62,000 nucleotides of DNA from Prorocentrum cordatum (Eukaryota; Sar; Dinophyceae; Prorocentrales; Prorocentraceae): NCBI GenBank assembly GCA_963575745.1, contig CAUYUJ010000337.1, forward strand, positions 363,730 to 425,729, read 5' to 3'. The notes under the pieces were generated by a model that did no database searches, was not told where the DNA came from, and saw only the letters and a program-made list of their open reading frames with translations. A program made the translations under genes and the position numbers. Below, piece after piece: positions 39,812-49,468 of the stretch (its first letter is position 1; each line of letters begins with the position of its first letter).

Positions 39812-41778
39812 GGCTCGCGCCTGACGAATCGAACCGATCATCACGCGCTGTTCGACCGTGCCTTCGGTCTGCAACTGTAGGATGTTTGTGATACGCTCTT
39901 CTTGCACCTGAGCGGCACGTGCACGAAGGGTTGCCATATCACAGCGGGTGTCGCCACTGGCTTCTGGCAATGAGATCAAATCCTGGCCGAACGGTGCGTC
40001 GTTCCGCTTGAAGAATTCCTGATAATTTTCTCGTGCGACAACGCCCACATCATGATGTCGTCGCGGATCATGGTGGCCGAATGCTCGAGGGTGGCGCCGC
40101 CCATGTGTTCTGCCTTGTTGGAACATGGCATAAAAAACGGTACGGGACCGACGTTGGATGCTTTTGCAAGCTCATCGCGTCGGGTCGGGCTGTTGAGCTC
40201 ATCGATGCCGTACCCTGGGTAACGCTTGTGGTCTCCGCCCTGTGCACCTTTCTTTTTGTGCATGATCCATGTGGCGTCCGTGTGCAGACTCGCCCATTTG
40301 TACGCGTGGCCTGAAGGGCCAAAGACATGAATGAGGAGCACCCCCAAGTCCTCTTGCACCATGCCCATCCATCCTCGCTCGGAGAGAAGGGCTTTGACCA
40401 GCCGACCACCACAGAACGCACTGTATTTTGCCAGGTGTAAGTCCAATGGGCCCAACATGGATCCATCTGGGTACTCAGCTGGGTTCACGCCGCCCTCCTC
40501 GTAAGGCTGCCATTGCTGCATACCGAGATGCGGGGGGAGTTCCCCGCCGCCAGGACGATCAGAAGGTGTCGCCACAGTCTGGGGATTCGAGCCGACCCCC
40601 CCAACGCCGCCACGGTTTGTCAACCAAGTAATGGGCTTTCGGGCGTACTCTTTGGTTTGAGTGAGGTCGTGAAGGGCCCGCATGTCGGTGACAAGATGGC
40701 CCTCCACAATATGGCCGGTACGTCCTGCCACGGACGTCCTGGCCACGGCAGGAAAACGCGCTGGTAACTTGACTTGCCCTCGGCCAAGAAGATATGCATA
40801 ACTCGGAGTTGGCAGTCCCTCGTTATAGATGCCTGGCGGCATGCAGTAGCCGTCCTTGTACAGGTCGATCGTATCGTTGACCGTATCCTGCGACCACTGG
40901 CCAAGCACGGCGCATCCAACCTTTGACCAAATCATTCTGCAGGATCTTCCATTGGCATCCAGCATGTGAGTGGTGAGGTCCATCGGAGGGCACATGCGAT
41001 GTTGATCAGGAACTGTGGCATTCAGATGGCCGGGCAAAGTGCGGGTATCATCCTGGGCAGCGGTGTTCCGTGCGAACAAGCTTGACAGCGTACACATGGC
41101 TTTCAGCATCGCAATCCGTGGGGTCGCCGTCGCCGTGTCGTATTCACAGTAGGCGTCGCCGCCGACAGGCCCCACTCGATTGCCGACCACCACGTCCAGC
41201 GATTTGGGACGGGGGGTCTCGACGAGAGCGGAGTCGTCTGGCGCGCGCAAGTGGTGCTCGGCGCTGTTGTCCAGGCGGCGCTGGTGAAGGAAGTGATCTC
41301 CGTCATCCTCTCCACGATGGCGCCCTGTCTGGAGATGGAACGCAAGTCCAACGCGATCATTATCATCAGCTTCGGGATGGTAGCGGGCGTCGCCGCCGAC
41401 GGCCCAGCCGACGAGGTGGATGGGGCGGGACCTGATGCATCCCTGGAGGGGGAGAGTCGGGGGCGGAATCGACCCCCTGAACAGTAGTTTCGCGCGGCGC
41501 GGGCAAGATGCTGGCAAGCGCAGTTGCTCGAATCGTAAGACAGCTGCGGGGGCAACGTGATCGCACCACGAGAGTCCTGGATCTGTCGAGACCAAAGGGC
41601 GACGACGATGACTGACCAGAGCGTCTACCACGTAAACGAGCCCGTGCGCGAGGTTCGCGAGAGGCGCCAGCCGCGGCAGGGACACCAATATGGCACATGC
41701 ACGCATGTAGTCCCTCGTGGCCCTTTGATCCCACACAAACTTGTCCGCATCTTGTGCCTGGCTCCCCCCAATCCTCAC
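39755..41778 (-). CDS. I accessory ORF, ~600 aa, unknown
   Basis: Frame 39,976-41,778. The first ~140 residues overlap the RNase H tail frame and are probably spurious. The rest looks real: TIDLYKDGYCMPPGIYNEGL, PDGSMLGPLDLHLAKYSAF, ERGWMGMVQEDLGVLLIHVF, and ATMIRDDIMMWAL near the end, the last resembling an O accessory ORF (5,898-6,641). It then shifts frame to 39,755-40,126, a helix-rich end. No known domain. Sits directly after pol. Confidence 0.45.
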
Positions 41779-42679
41779 GGTCAGTTAGCAGTGTCCCGCA
41801 AGTTTCCTCGCGCCCATCCAATTTCGGAGGTTCGGCCACGTGCGGTAGACCATCGGCCCTCCTGGGCCCTCCCAACGGCCTCCAAGGATTCTTCGGAGGA
41901 CACTGCATAGGGGTGATGGGGAAAACGAGCGATAGTTCCACTAAATCCCTCCAGAGACCTGCTTTCTTAGGCTCAAGATGTTTGGTCATCATGTCGGCAA
42001 TCTGTTCTTTAGTACCTGCATACTTAAGCTCGGCATGTTCAAATTGGCATCTTTCGCATATCCAATCCAAATTGATACGATGTGTGCGATGAAGATGGCG
42101 AAGTGCTGGTGTACGCCCCCTTTGGACAATCTTGATCACGGCCTGGTTGTCTTCCAGGACGATAAGATTTACTTTTGGAGGGCTGCTCGTGTGAGCAGGC
42201 TCCGGGGCCACGTGTAGCACGATACCTTCGTGGGAAATCGCACGCCCCTTTGGAAGCGCAAGTGTCTCCGACTCCAGCGGGAGCTGCCTGCGGCTAGGAG
42301 AAGATCCCTTTGTAGGGGACGCCTTGCGAAGCGATGTCATACGCCGCTTCTTTTTGGCGGCCAGGGCCGGACATGTCGTCGTAGCGACACGTCCCAGGCA
42401 GCCGCCTAGACAGTTGGTCTTCTCTGTGCAGCTGGCGGCAACCTCCACCGCGGCCTCCCAGAAGGAAAGCAGTGGAAGTCCATCGAATCGTAATGCAGAG
42501 CCAAGGGCGACGATCTCGGACTCCGTGGAGGAGTGAGAAACGACCGCCTGTTTCTTGCACGCGGCATTGACAGGGAAGAATGCATTCGGCCCAGCAAGCG
42601 CCGCGAAGACGCCAGTAGTGGACTTAGGGGAAGTAATGCAGTCAGCAAATGAGGCATCGGTGAAGAGCATGATGGACAA
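41366..42679 (-). CDS. pol: I pol: RNase H
   Basis: 437 aa. SIMLFTDASFADC (first Asp), KSTTGVFAALAG, VVSHSSTESEIVALGSALR (the copia SSTExE motif with catalytic Glu), a ~70-residue insertion with Lys/Arg and CLGGCLG, IVLEDNQAVIKIVQRG (third acid), LRHLHRTHRINLDWICERC and EQIADMMTKHLEP. All expected acids are present. After about residue 250 the sequence becomes low-complexity and runs into the accessory region. Confidence 0.88.
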   Translation of the reverse strand: MSIMLFTDASFADCITSPKSTTGVFAALAGPNAFFPVNAACKKQAVVSHSSTESEIVALGSALRFDGLPLLSFWEAAVEVAASCTEKTNCLGGCLGRVATTTCPALAAKKKRRMTSLRKASPTKGSSPSRRQLPLESETLALPKGRAISHEGIVLHVAPEPAHTSSPPKVNLIVLEDNQAVIKIVQRGRTPALRHLHRTHRINLDWICERCQFEHAELKYAGTKEQIADMMTKHLEPKKAGLWRDLVELSLVFPITPMQCPPKNPWRPLGGPRRADGLPHVAEPPKLDGREETCGTLLTDREDWGEPGTRCGQVCVGSKGHEGLHACMCHIGVPAAAGASREPRARARLRGRRSGQSSSSPFGLDRSRTLVVRSRCPRSCLTIRATALASILPAPRETTVQGVDSAPDSPPPGMHQVPPHPPRRLGRRRRRPLPSRS

Positions 42680-42778
42680 TTGGTCCTGGGTATCACCGAT
42701 CCATACATGTAGACAATGTGTGCGAGTCGTCTTGAGGTAGCATACAAGCCGATGAGGTCGTTTGTCACACGTAGTATT

Positions 42779-43293
42779 CTATGTTGTAATCTCTCTGGTT
42801 AACATGCACACTGGGTGCAATATATCAAAACGACAACATCGTGCCATATAGAGAATCTTCATCAATACACTCGCCGCGTCCTGGCCGAGAATGCCCTCGT
42901 CAGAGTAATCAGATTCGGTAAAAGATGTGTCCTCGATGCCAGGTGTCTCTGCGGCGGGAAGGTCGTCGTGCGTGACTGTCGCGGATTGCGACGTATCAGT
43001 AGGTCTCTCGACCGACCCAGCTGGGCTGGATGATCGTGACCGAGCGTTGAGCACGCCAGTAGGTCTCGCGACCGACCCAGAGGAACCAAGCGATTTTGAT
43101 CGCGAACCCCTCGGGAATCGGACCGTTGTCGGCGTGAGCCTGGCTCTTTGGCACGCTTGGAGGCGCACTCAAGGCGGCGCTCTATACATTGGTCGGTGAA
43201 GCCAAGCATAACATGTCGTATACCACGAACTTGTTTAGCTGTATGGTAGTCTTTCTCGCTGCGGGTAGGCAACATTGGACGAATGGTGGCCAT
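42779..43293 (-). pseudogene. pol: I pol: RT C-terminal (thumb/connection)
   Basis: Overlapping frames 42,779-43,168 and 42,862-43,293. GFTDQCIERRLECASK follows RT; LMKILYMARCCRFDILHPV then LTREITT is the usual connection preceding RNase H. In between is a linker holding two hairpins (about 43,002 and 43,061) that write SVERPT and SVARPT. Frame changes separate the pieces. Confidence 0.7.
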
Positions 43294-43350
43294 TCGCTTG
43301 TCGAAGACGCTCTGAGGAACGCCATGGGCCTGTTGTCCACGGCCAAGGTG

Positions 43351-43920
43351 CTAAGCATACGGGGTAGGCGGATCGAGCTCAAGGCCGCTCTTGCGGATCA
43401 GGCCCCAGCGGGCATGGAGGTCGGTGGCGGGCCCTGCGAGTTTGAAGTCGCCCACGCATGCGGAAAGTATCAAGCCCAGTTTCTTGCGTCTCCACGCGCA
43501 TTCCCAACCAGGGATGGGCTCGAAACCAACGCTTTCCAGGCACGTGCGACACATGCGTTCCCAGAACACGCCTGCCAAAGGGTGTCCGTAGAGTGCCGTG
43601 CGAAGTCGGCACACGGGATTCTTGCATTTAGCCCAGGATTCGGGCGGACGCCACTTGGGTAGCGTAATCCATGTATCGACCGGGTCAATCCGACCGTCTC
43701 CGCATAGTAAGGCCTGAGTGTATGCGCCTGGCGCGTCACTCTGTTCGCCTCCGTAATTTGGCAATAATGCGGTGGCGTCACAGAGCTTAGAAGCCTCAAT
43801 GCGTGACGCACTAGATGCCGCATCGGCGAAGATGGCAGCCAAGCCAGTCGTCTTTGCCAACGTTGCCCTGAACCACGACGCGGCCCTTGAACTCACGCTG
43901 TTCCGGAGGAAGTTCCTCAT
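43351..43920 (-). CDS. pol: I pol: RT palm and fingers
   Basis: 189 aa. AAIFADAASSASRIEASKLC, QSDAPGAYTQALL (first catalytic Asp), DTWITLPKWRPPESWAK, NPVCRLRTALYGHPLAGVFWE and LILSACVGDFKLAGP. The last is the YVDD site but reads CVGD: the first Asp of the pair is Gly, which should abolish activity. Same RT clade as O. Confidence 0.88.
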   Translation of the reverse strand: MRNFLRNSVSSRAASWFRATLAKTTGLAAIFADAASSASRIEASKLCDATALLPNYGGEQSDAPGAYTQALLCGDGRIDPVDTWITLPKWRPPESWAKCKNPVCRLRTALYGHPLAGVFWERMCRTCLESVGFEPIPGWECAWRRKKLGLILSACVGDFKLAGPATDLHARWGLIRKSGLELDPPTPYA

Positions 43921-44461
43921 GTTTCACAGAAGAAAGCTCTAATATGTTGAAGAAGTGAACCTTCTTCCCTGTGCGAATCGCCCCGGACTCAACATCTTCT
44001 TTTTCAGCAACAGTTTCTATCATCCATGTCTGCATCTTCTCAAGGCGTTCGTATTCCTTGCGTAAGGCCTCTTGTGCTCGTGGCTCAGCAGCAACCTCGC
44101 GTTTGTTCAGATTTCGGGTAACAAGGGCAGGGCGTGCCCATGCTGACGCAAGGAGTTTCTCTCTGTGTGCCTGTGCGTCGTCGGATCCACGTGACATAGT
44201 AGGCATCGCTACCGACGAGGTGAACTCGCGGATAAGCGGGTTCGCACTCCCGAACTCATATCCCTCACTGTCGATCAGCGCCAGAGTTCGTGCGACTCCG
44301 GCAGGCGATGTTGGGGGTTGCCGGTAATATAATACTGTGGTGATGTCACGTCGTCCGCCAGGAAGTGAATTCCCTTGTTTGTCACGCCCTTGACGTCCTC
44401 GTCTCGTATGACAGCTCCGCTGTCCATATCGTAGGTAATACGGCGTTCCACGGTATTCCAT
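43811..44461 (-). CDS. pol: I pol: linker and RT N-terminus
   Basis: 216 aa, overlapping the RT frame by about 110 bp where a frameshift occurs. REVAAEPRAQEALRKEYERL and EKMQTWMIE form the pre-RT helix, KVHFFNILELSSVKHEELP the first strand-turn, and FKGRVVVQGNVGKDD the fingers motif (KGRxVxQGN). A hairpin near 44,203 writes SSVAMPT. Confidence 0.82.
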   Translation of the reverse strand: MEYRGTPYYLRYGQRSCHTRRGRQGRDKQGNSLPGGRRDITTVLYYRQPPTSPAGVARTLALIDSEGYEFGSANPLIREFTSSVAMPTMSRGSDDAQAHREKLLASAWARPALVTRNLNKREVAAEPRAQEALRKEYERLEKMQTWMIETVAEKEDVESGAIRTGKKVHFFNILELSSVKHEELPPEQREFKGRVVVQGNVGKDDWLGCHLRRCGI

Positions 44462-44494
44462 GTAGGTCCACCAGCCGTTGTTGTGCGAAAGAGT

Positions 44495-45817
44495 TTAGCT
44501 TGTTTGTCCTGTCGGGTCCGCACCCGAAGAGCAGAGAGGCACGCGTGTCTCGCGGACCTGTTTGATGTCCTCTGCATAGTCAATATCTTTCCTCTGTTGG
44601 CCTCGGGACAAGGTCTTCCAATGTTCGGGAAAGATGTGGTCTGGACGCGTAGTAGCTTGTACGCGTGTCTCGCGACCGCGGACCACCATTTTGCCGTCTG
44701 GCAACATCTTGGGGAGCTCGTAGAAACGAACTAGGCCGGTCCATGGCTCACTAAATTCTCGGTGGCCTGCGTCGCTAACTCCGTCCCAAACGTCTCGAAA
44801 GACACTTTCGCCCTCGAAGGTAGAAGTCGTCTCGAAATCCCGTGTGGCATCGAGCTGATCGACGGGAACAGGTATGTTCATCACGTCGTCCGTCGGTCGG
44901 AATAGCTTCTTTCGCGGGGTGCGGAAATGCCGGATGATGCAGTGGCCGCGCTGCACCCAATAATCAAGCTCTGGCGCCGGTGCAGCGACATCGGGAGCCG
45001 ATGGATGGGCAGCAGCAGGACGCCCGTCCGGCGGTATAATAGAGGGATCATCCCACTCTGTCGGGTAGGCAAACCGTAGGTCAGGCAGGGGTTTGTCGCC
45101 CAAGAGACGAGAAGTAGCTGCCTTGACCTCGTCGCGTGCCTCGGGGTTGTGGTGTCGCGGGGTACCGTCCTTCACAGGGTATGAACTTACCGTCTGGGAT
45201 AATGATATCCTTGACACTGTGCACGTGACGCAAATCGCCGTCAGGGTGTTTGGCGTATGTAGCCGTGTCCAAGACGAGATAATCTCCAGACCAACGTCCA
45301 CCTGAGCGTAGATGGCAACCCATGAATAACCCTTCCCGAGCATTTTCTTCAAACTTCGCCGTCTCGATGTTGATCTCGGGACTGAGGCATTTCCAAAAGA
45401 TTCGAGCACCGAATGGTATGCTGTGCCCAGGAAAACTTTCTCCAAATCGATTTCGCGCGCAGTCTTGTCTGCGTGCCCGTCGCTGAGGGCGGCAACGCCC
45501 GTGGATGCATGCACAAAGTTGTGTCCACAGCAGAAAGCCTGCATGGCCTCCTTCCACCGCGCATGTCCCAGCCCAGACATATGTAACACAGCTCGAGTAC
45601 CCAGGATGACGATCTTGACGATGCGCTCGTTCAGTCCGTTCGTCTGTGGACGGTGGGGAGTGCTAGCGTCGTGTCTCCATCCCAGCTGGCGGCGCGCTTT
45701 CTGAAGCTCTCCTGAGTTATCTGTATAGATATGCTTCACTTCATCGTTTGCCGCGATGAATCGCTGAAAGGATGCCTTCGTTGTAGCTGCATCTTCGTGT
45801 GCGGCTGGGCACGCCAC
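44495..45817 (-). CDS. pol: I pol: integrase catalytic core second part and C-terminal region
   Basis: 440 aa. KHIYTDNSGELQKARRQLGW (second Asp), PHRPQTNGLNERIVK (third acid Glu), GTRAVLHMSGLGHARWKEA helix. Later segments drift, with a probable frame change around residue 140-200, before EWDDPSIIPPDGRP, DYWVQRGHCIIRHF and TRPDHIFPEHWKTLS. With LTADHVVL in the adjacent frame the DDE triad is complete. It overlaps the PR-IN frame by 82 bp, so a frameshift or programmed shift separates the core halves. Confidence 0.85.
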   Translation of the reverse strand: MACPAAHEDAATTKASFQRFIAANDEVKHIYTDNSGELQKARRQLGWRHDASTPHRPQTNGLNERIVKIVILGTRAVLHMSGLGHARWKEAMQAFCCGHNFVHASTGVAALSDGHADKTAREIDLEKVFLGTAYHSVLESFGNASVPRSTSRRRSLKKMLGKGYSWVAIYAQVDVGLEIISSWTRLHTPNTLTAICVTCTVSRISLSQTVSSYPVKDGTPRHHNPEARDEVKAATSRLLGDKPLPDLRFAYPTEWDDPSIIPPDGRPAAAHPSAPDVAAPAPELDYWVQRGHCIIRHFRTPRKKLFRPTDDVMNIPVPVDQLDATRDFETTSTFEGESVFRDVWDGVSDAGHREFSEPWTGLVRFYELPKMLPDGKMVVRGRETRVQATTRPDHIFPEHWKTLSRGQQRKDIDYAEDIKQVRETRVPLCSSGADPTGQTS

Positions 45818-47913
45818 GATGATGCCGGTGTATCTGTCGAGGGCGACGAGTGCGCACCTGTCGCCATTTTGTCAGCGGCATCGCCCTTGGCTAAGACGAC
45901 GTGGTCGGCAGTTAGCGCCTCCCCGAACTTCTTCGGGACAGAAGCCTCGTAGGCAGTGTCCTCGTCCGTGGGGGCTGCCGGTGGATGTGGTTTGCGCTGT
46001 CGTCTGCGCGGGGCGTTCTGCGCCATGGCGCGAGAGCAGACCTCACAGTCGGGATGTTTCGGGCTGTGGGTCATGCAGTGCATAGGATCGATGGGCTTCT
46101 TTTGTCGGTTCGGAAGAACGCGGTCACCATCGGAGCGCGCCTCAGCAGGCGTCGCCACCGGCAGATCCTCGATGTATGATGACGCAGCGTCGATCGGATC
46201 TGCTTGAACCATGCCTGGGGTGCCCCCGCAGGTCATTGTAGGCCCCCCGCATGTGTGAGGAGAACACTGCTGCTGAGACGTAAACGAGTCGCAGTACGAA
46301 ACTTTGACTTGTCTCTTGGGGCAGTTCTCGCGGTGGAGCCGTGGTTCGGATGTCGGTGGGGACTGTGCTGGGCCCTTGCAGCACCAGCATGCGTCATGGC
46401 AGCGTGAAGGAGAACGCTTGCGCCTGCGACGTCGTGGGGCTGAAGGGGTGCACAATCGTGGTGGCTGTATCTTTACAAGATCGTCGAAGCGCAGTTCTGG
46501 AACTCGGTTGTTGACGGGAACTTTGCACCACTGACCCCCCGGATCCTGGGGCATGTAGCCCAGATCGGGGTCCCAAAGTTGCCGAAAGCCATCAACTTCA
46601 ATTAATTGCCCCACTGATAAGAACGAAGGACAATCGGGCAGGGCAAGAGCTGAACTCCGTAAGCCTACCTCTGATAGATGGATGTAGTGCTCGTTGACAG
46701 TGCGATCACCATTGGCCGTTTCCAGAATGTGTTCCTCGCGGAAAGATTTGCGATCAGATTCGGTCTGCGTAAGTTCGTTCTTATCCTGGATATGGTGCGC
46801 AGATCCACTGTCGAGAACCCAGGAGCGGGTCAGGGCGGCTGTCGATCGTGGAGGGTCGACAGCAGGTGTCGCCACCGACTCCTGGATCGTCTCAGACGAC
46901 TCCGTGGTGGAGTCGGCGGAACCTGGAATCGCAGTGGGCGTTTCCACCGACACTGGATCGTGCGGATAGTCCTGCAGGTCCTTATACCATGATTGGGCCT
47001 CCCGTTGACCACATTGCAGAGCCTCAGCACTTTGTGTCCACCACCACTGCGGCAGCGGATCTGGTATCTTGACAATGTCGCCATCGTTCGGCTTGTCGAT
47101 CCACTTGTCGAGAGTGGCCTTGCCAGAAACGATGTACGGGAAGTGTTCCACATTTTGTGTGCCGAAACGTATCCGACGTCGTGGTGTGGTAGATGCCTTC
47201 TTGGCCTTGTGCACGGCCATGAGGGTCTTGTCGCGCATGACGTACCTACGGTCGTAGCGGCGTGGGCGGCGACCAATGGCAAGAGAACGTGCTCGATACC
47301 GAGGAGAGCCACGGGATGAACTGCGGCTCGTGAAGCGGCGGTCGCGTCCTCGGTCACTGCCGGATGATCTGTCGCGGCCACGTCGGCTGCCACGGCCCCC
47401 GCCACGTCCGCCTCTGCCTCGGGGAGATGATCGTGATGATCTACCGTATCGACCTCTCGACTGGCTGCGAGAATATGTACAATTCCTGGGGGATGATCGA
47501 GAGCGGTCGTGTCGGCGTTTGTGGTCGCGTCGGTTATATGAGCCCCCCCGCATTCCGGACCCCCCCGCGTTGTGGAGAGCGTCTGCTCCCTGATCCGCGG
47601 GATGGTGGTCGGCCACGGCTGTCCTGACTGGAAGTCCGTGGGCGGCTGGGGCTCCTAGCAGGTGTCTTCGTGCCAGCTGCGGGGTGGGCAGATTTGCACT
47701 TGCCACCCTTGTGGCGCTTGTTCTGTACGAAGTACCTACACTGCGCCATGTGTGGGAAGTTGCACTTATCACCACGTGCGCAGGAACTGCGCTTGGCGAA
47801 TTCGAGGCAGAAGGGCTTCGTTCCAGGCTTTTTGGGACTCGCAGGAGCCGACGCGCTTCGGCGAGCGTTGTCGCCAGCGTTCGATGGGCGGGAATATCTG
47901 CCGTCTCTCCCAT
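45736..47913 (-). CDS. pol: I gag C-terminus, protease and integrase zinc finger
   Basis: 725 aa. The first ~200 residues overlap the zinc-finger frame and are Arg/Ser/Gly-rich. Residues about 365-380: SWVLDSGSAHHIQ, the aspartic protease DSG site of copia; ILETANGD is the flap-side motif. Two hairpin-encoded tracts, ESVATPA (46,864-46,880) and PVATPA (46,147-46,162), flank it. About 610-630: HCMTHSPKHPDCEVCSRA, the HHCC integrase finger; then ALTADHVVL with the first catalytic Asp. The frame ends at the start of the core. Confidence 0.85.
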   Translation of the reverse strand: MGETADIPAHRTLATTLAEARRLLRVPKSLERSPSASNSPSAVPAHVVISATSHTWRSVGTSYRTSATRVASANLPTPQLARRHLLGAPAAHGLPVRTAVADHHPADQGADALHNAGGSGMRGGSYNRRDHKRRHDRSRSSPRNCTYSRSQSRGRYGRSSRSSPRGRGGRGGGRGSRRGRDRSSGSDRGRDRRFTSRSSSRGSPRYRARSLAIGRRPRRYDRRYVMRDKTLMAVHKAKKASTTPRRRIRFGTQNVEHFPYIVSGKATLDKWIDKPNDGDIVKIPDPLPQWWWTQSAEALQCGQREAQSWYKDLQDYPHDPVSVETPTAIPGSADSTTESSETIQESVATPAVDPPRSTAALTRSWVLDSGSAHHIQDKNELTQTESDRKSFREEHILETANGDRTVNEHYIHLSEVGLRSSALALPDCPSFLSVGQLIEVDGFRQLWDPDLGYMPQDPGGQWCKVPVNNRVPELRFDDLVKIQPPRLCTPSAPRRRRRKRSPSRCHDACWCCKGPAQSPPTSEPRLHRENCPKRQVKVSYCDSFTSQQQCSPHTCGGPTMTCGGTPGMVQADPIDAASSYIEDLPVATPAEARSDGDRVLPNRQKKPIDPMHCMTHSPKHPDCEVCSRAMAQNAPRRRQRKPHPPAAPTDEDTAYEASVPKKFGEALTADHVVLAKGDAADKMATGAHSSPSTDTPASSWRAQPHTKMQLQRRHPFSDSSRQTMK

Positions 47914-47992
47914 TCCAGGAGTAGGTATGCAAAGCCTTGCAACGGTCCCCGCTCCGACAGTTGCCTCTGTTCCAGGCGGCGCAGATGTTCAC
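47534..47992 (-). CDS. gag: I gag: tandem CCCH zinc fingers
   Basis: 152 aa. Finger 1 ICAAWNRGNCRSGDRCKALH (C-x7-C-x5-C-x3-H); finger 2 CLEFAKRSSCARGDKCNFPH (C-x8-C-x5-C-x3-H); finger 3 CRYFVQNKRHKGGKCKSAH, in which His replaces the second Cys. CCCH fingers bind RNA; here they stand where most copia gags have a CCHC knuckle. Joined to the capsid frame by a one-base shift at about 47,990. Confidence 0.9.
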   Translation of the reverse strand: MNICAAWNRGNCRSGDRCKALHTYSWNGRDGRYSRPSNAGDNARRSASAPASPKKPGTKPFCLEFAKRSSCARGDKCNFPHMAQCRYFVQNKRHKGGKCKSAHPAAGTKTPARSPSRPRTSSQDSRGRPPSRGSGSRRSPQRGGVRNAGGLI

Positions 47993-48756
47993 CTGAGAAC
48001 GGTTCTCCTACTCGTACCGTAGCTTGCTTGATTATTCTCGAGTTGTTTCATTTCCAGAACGTCGAGAACGCGTTGACGAAACCACTCATAGGTACGATGG
48101 GGGCCGCTTATCTTCATTCGTTGGTATTCGTACATGTCCTGTTTCATCAAAGTACGCCTGCAAATCTGAGTGCGGAACAGAGGTTCGAGAATATTGGGGT
48201 CGGGTGCCTCTCGGCAGTCCTTCAATAAAGCGTCCCGTTCTGTAATGAATCGCTGCAAATCTTCGCCTCTCATCCTCAACTCTTTGAGGCGCTCAAAATC
48301 GTGAAGGTCACCGTCGACCTCGGTCACCTTGTAGGATTGTGGGATGTGCCAGTATATCTGGCAACCTTTCAGCATTCGTCCAGCTTTGTGCTCTTCGGTT
48401 TCGATGGGCCTGATCTGAAAGCGCAGGTCAGAGGACATTATGTCACTGAGAGCAGTTGCGAGCTTGCAGCCAATGCTCTCAAAGCCACCGCTGTCTTGCA
48501 AATCTTCAAAGGTACACCCGGCCTGTTCAGCCACGCATGGGAAAGCGTATGCGTTGGAGGGGCGCCCCGAAGCGGCTCCAAAGTTCTTCCGTACCTTTTG
48601 CTGCCATTCAAGCAGCTGGGTGATTTTGGGTAAGACAGGGACTCGTACGGTGTCTGACTCCGTGATCGGAGTAGTAGTGTTAACCGAAACCGCAGACAAT
48701 GGTTGCAAGGGTATCGGCACACCGTCAGTGGTTGGTTCTGTGCGCACTGGAGACAC
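47989..48756 (-). CDS. gag: I gag: capsid region
   Basis: 255 aa. After an N-terminal Thr/Pro-rich stretch: KITQLLEWQQKVRKNFGAAS, CTFEDLQDSGGFESIGCKL, DFERLKELRMRGEDLQRFI, YEWFRQRVLDVLEMKQLEN. Helical throughout, ending just before the zinc fingers, as expected for a retrotransposon capsid. Confidence 0.65.
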   Translation of the reverse strand: MSPVRTEPTTDGVPIPLQPLSAVSVNTTTPITESDTVRVPVLPKITQLLEWQQKVRKNFGAASGRPSNAYAFPCVAEQAGCTFEDLQDSGGFESIGCKLATALSDIMSSDLRFQIRPIETEEHKAGRMLKGCQIYWHIPQSYKVTEVDGDLHDFERLKELRMRGEDLQRFITERDALLKDCREAPDPNILEPLFRTQICRRTLMKQDMYEYQRMKISGPHRTYEWFRQRVLDVLEMKQLENNQASYGTSRRTVLR

Positions 48757-49021
48757 GTGGCGTGTCTGTGCAGAAGCGGCCGCGGGGCTGCTCCTGGTGA
48801 CGTACGTCTTGGTTGTCCCGCAGAAGCGCGTGGTGCTTCAGCGGACGTCGCCGTCGGCCTGTCAAGGCCTGGCGAAGGCTGAGGGTGAAGTGTAGTGTCG
48901 TGTGGTCAATCAGTAGCTTCGTCCAGTTCGTCATGTCCTCGTGTGTTTGGTCCACCTTTTGGCGTGCAGATCGTAAATCGTGCTTGGACGAAGTGATCTC
49001 ATCGCCGGTGTCCCGAGAGCG

Positions 49022-49468
49022 TTAGGAATACCGATCAGGTCGCTGCTCGTAAGCTCGGAGTCGGGCGTTTTGTGCCTCCAGTTCACCTCCCAGACGTGTG
49101 AGACACTCCTCAACACGTACTTTTTGAGCATCTCTGTCCCGAAGGGCCTGGGAGAGCTCAGACTGCGTGTGGTCCGCCGCCGTCCTAACTTCCTGCAACC
49201 TGTCAGTGAAGGGGGCGAACTCGTAAACCGTTGGAGGAGATCCCAGCTGGCCAGTCTGGGCTCGTCCGACGCGCAACTCTGCCAGGGCGTCCTGTGCACC
49301 AGGTAAGCGCTGGTCGATCACAGAGATCCAGTCAGCGAGGGGCTGCGCGACAGCGTCGGTCGCATCAAGCCGTTGAGCGATGACTCTCTCAGCATTTTGC
49401 AACATGCCGATCAGGGTCGACGATGTGGTTCTTGCTTCGGCACGAAGCGTAGCCGAAGTGTGGTCCAT
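49022..49468 (-). CDS. gag: I gag: coiled-coil segment
   Basis: 148 aa with heptad-like helices: STLIGMLQNAERVIAQRLD, LADWISVIDQRLPGAQDAL, HTQSELSQALRDRDAQK and VEECLTRLGGELEAQNARLR. Overlaps the next frame (49,411-50,682) by about 60 bp through a frameshift. 48,757-49,021 holds short frames only and joins this to the capsid. Confidence 0.6.
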   Translation of the reverse strand: MDHTSATLRAEARTTSSTLIGMLQNAERVIAQRLDATDAVAQPLADWISVIDQRLPGAQDALAELRVGRAQTGQLGSPPTVYEFAPFTDRLQEVRTAADHTQSELSQALRDRDAQKVRVEECLTRLGGELEAQNARLRAYEQRPDRYS

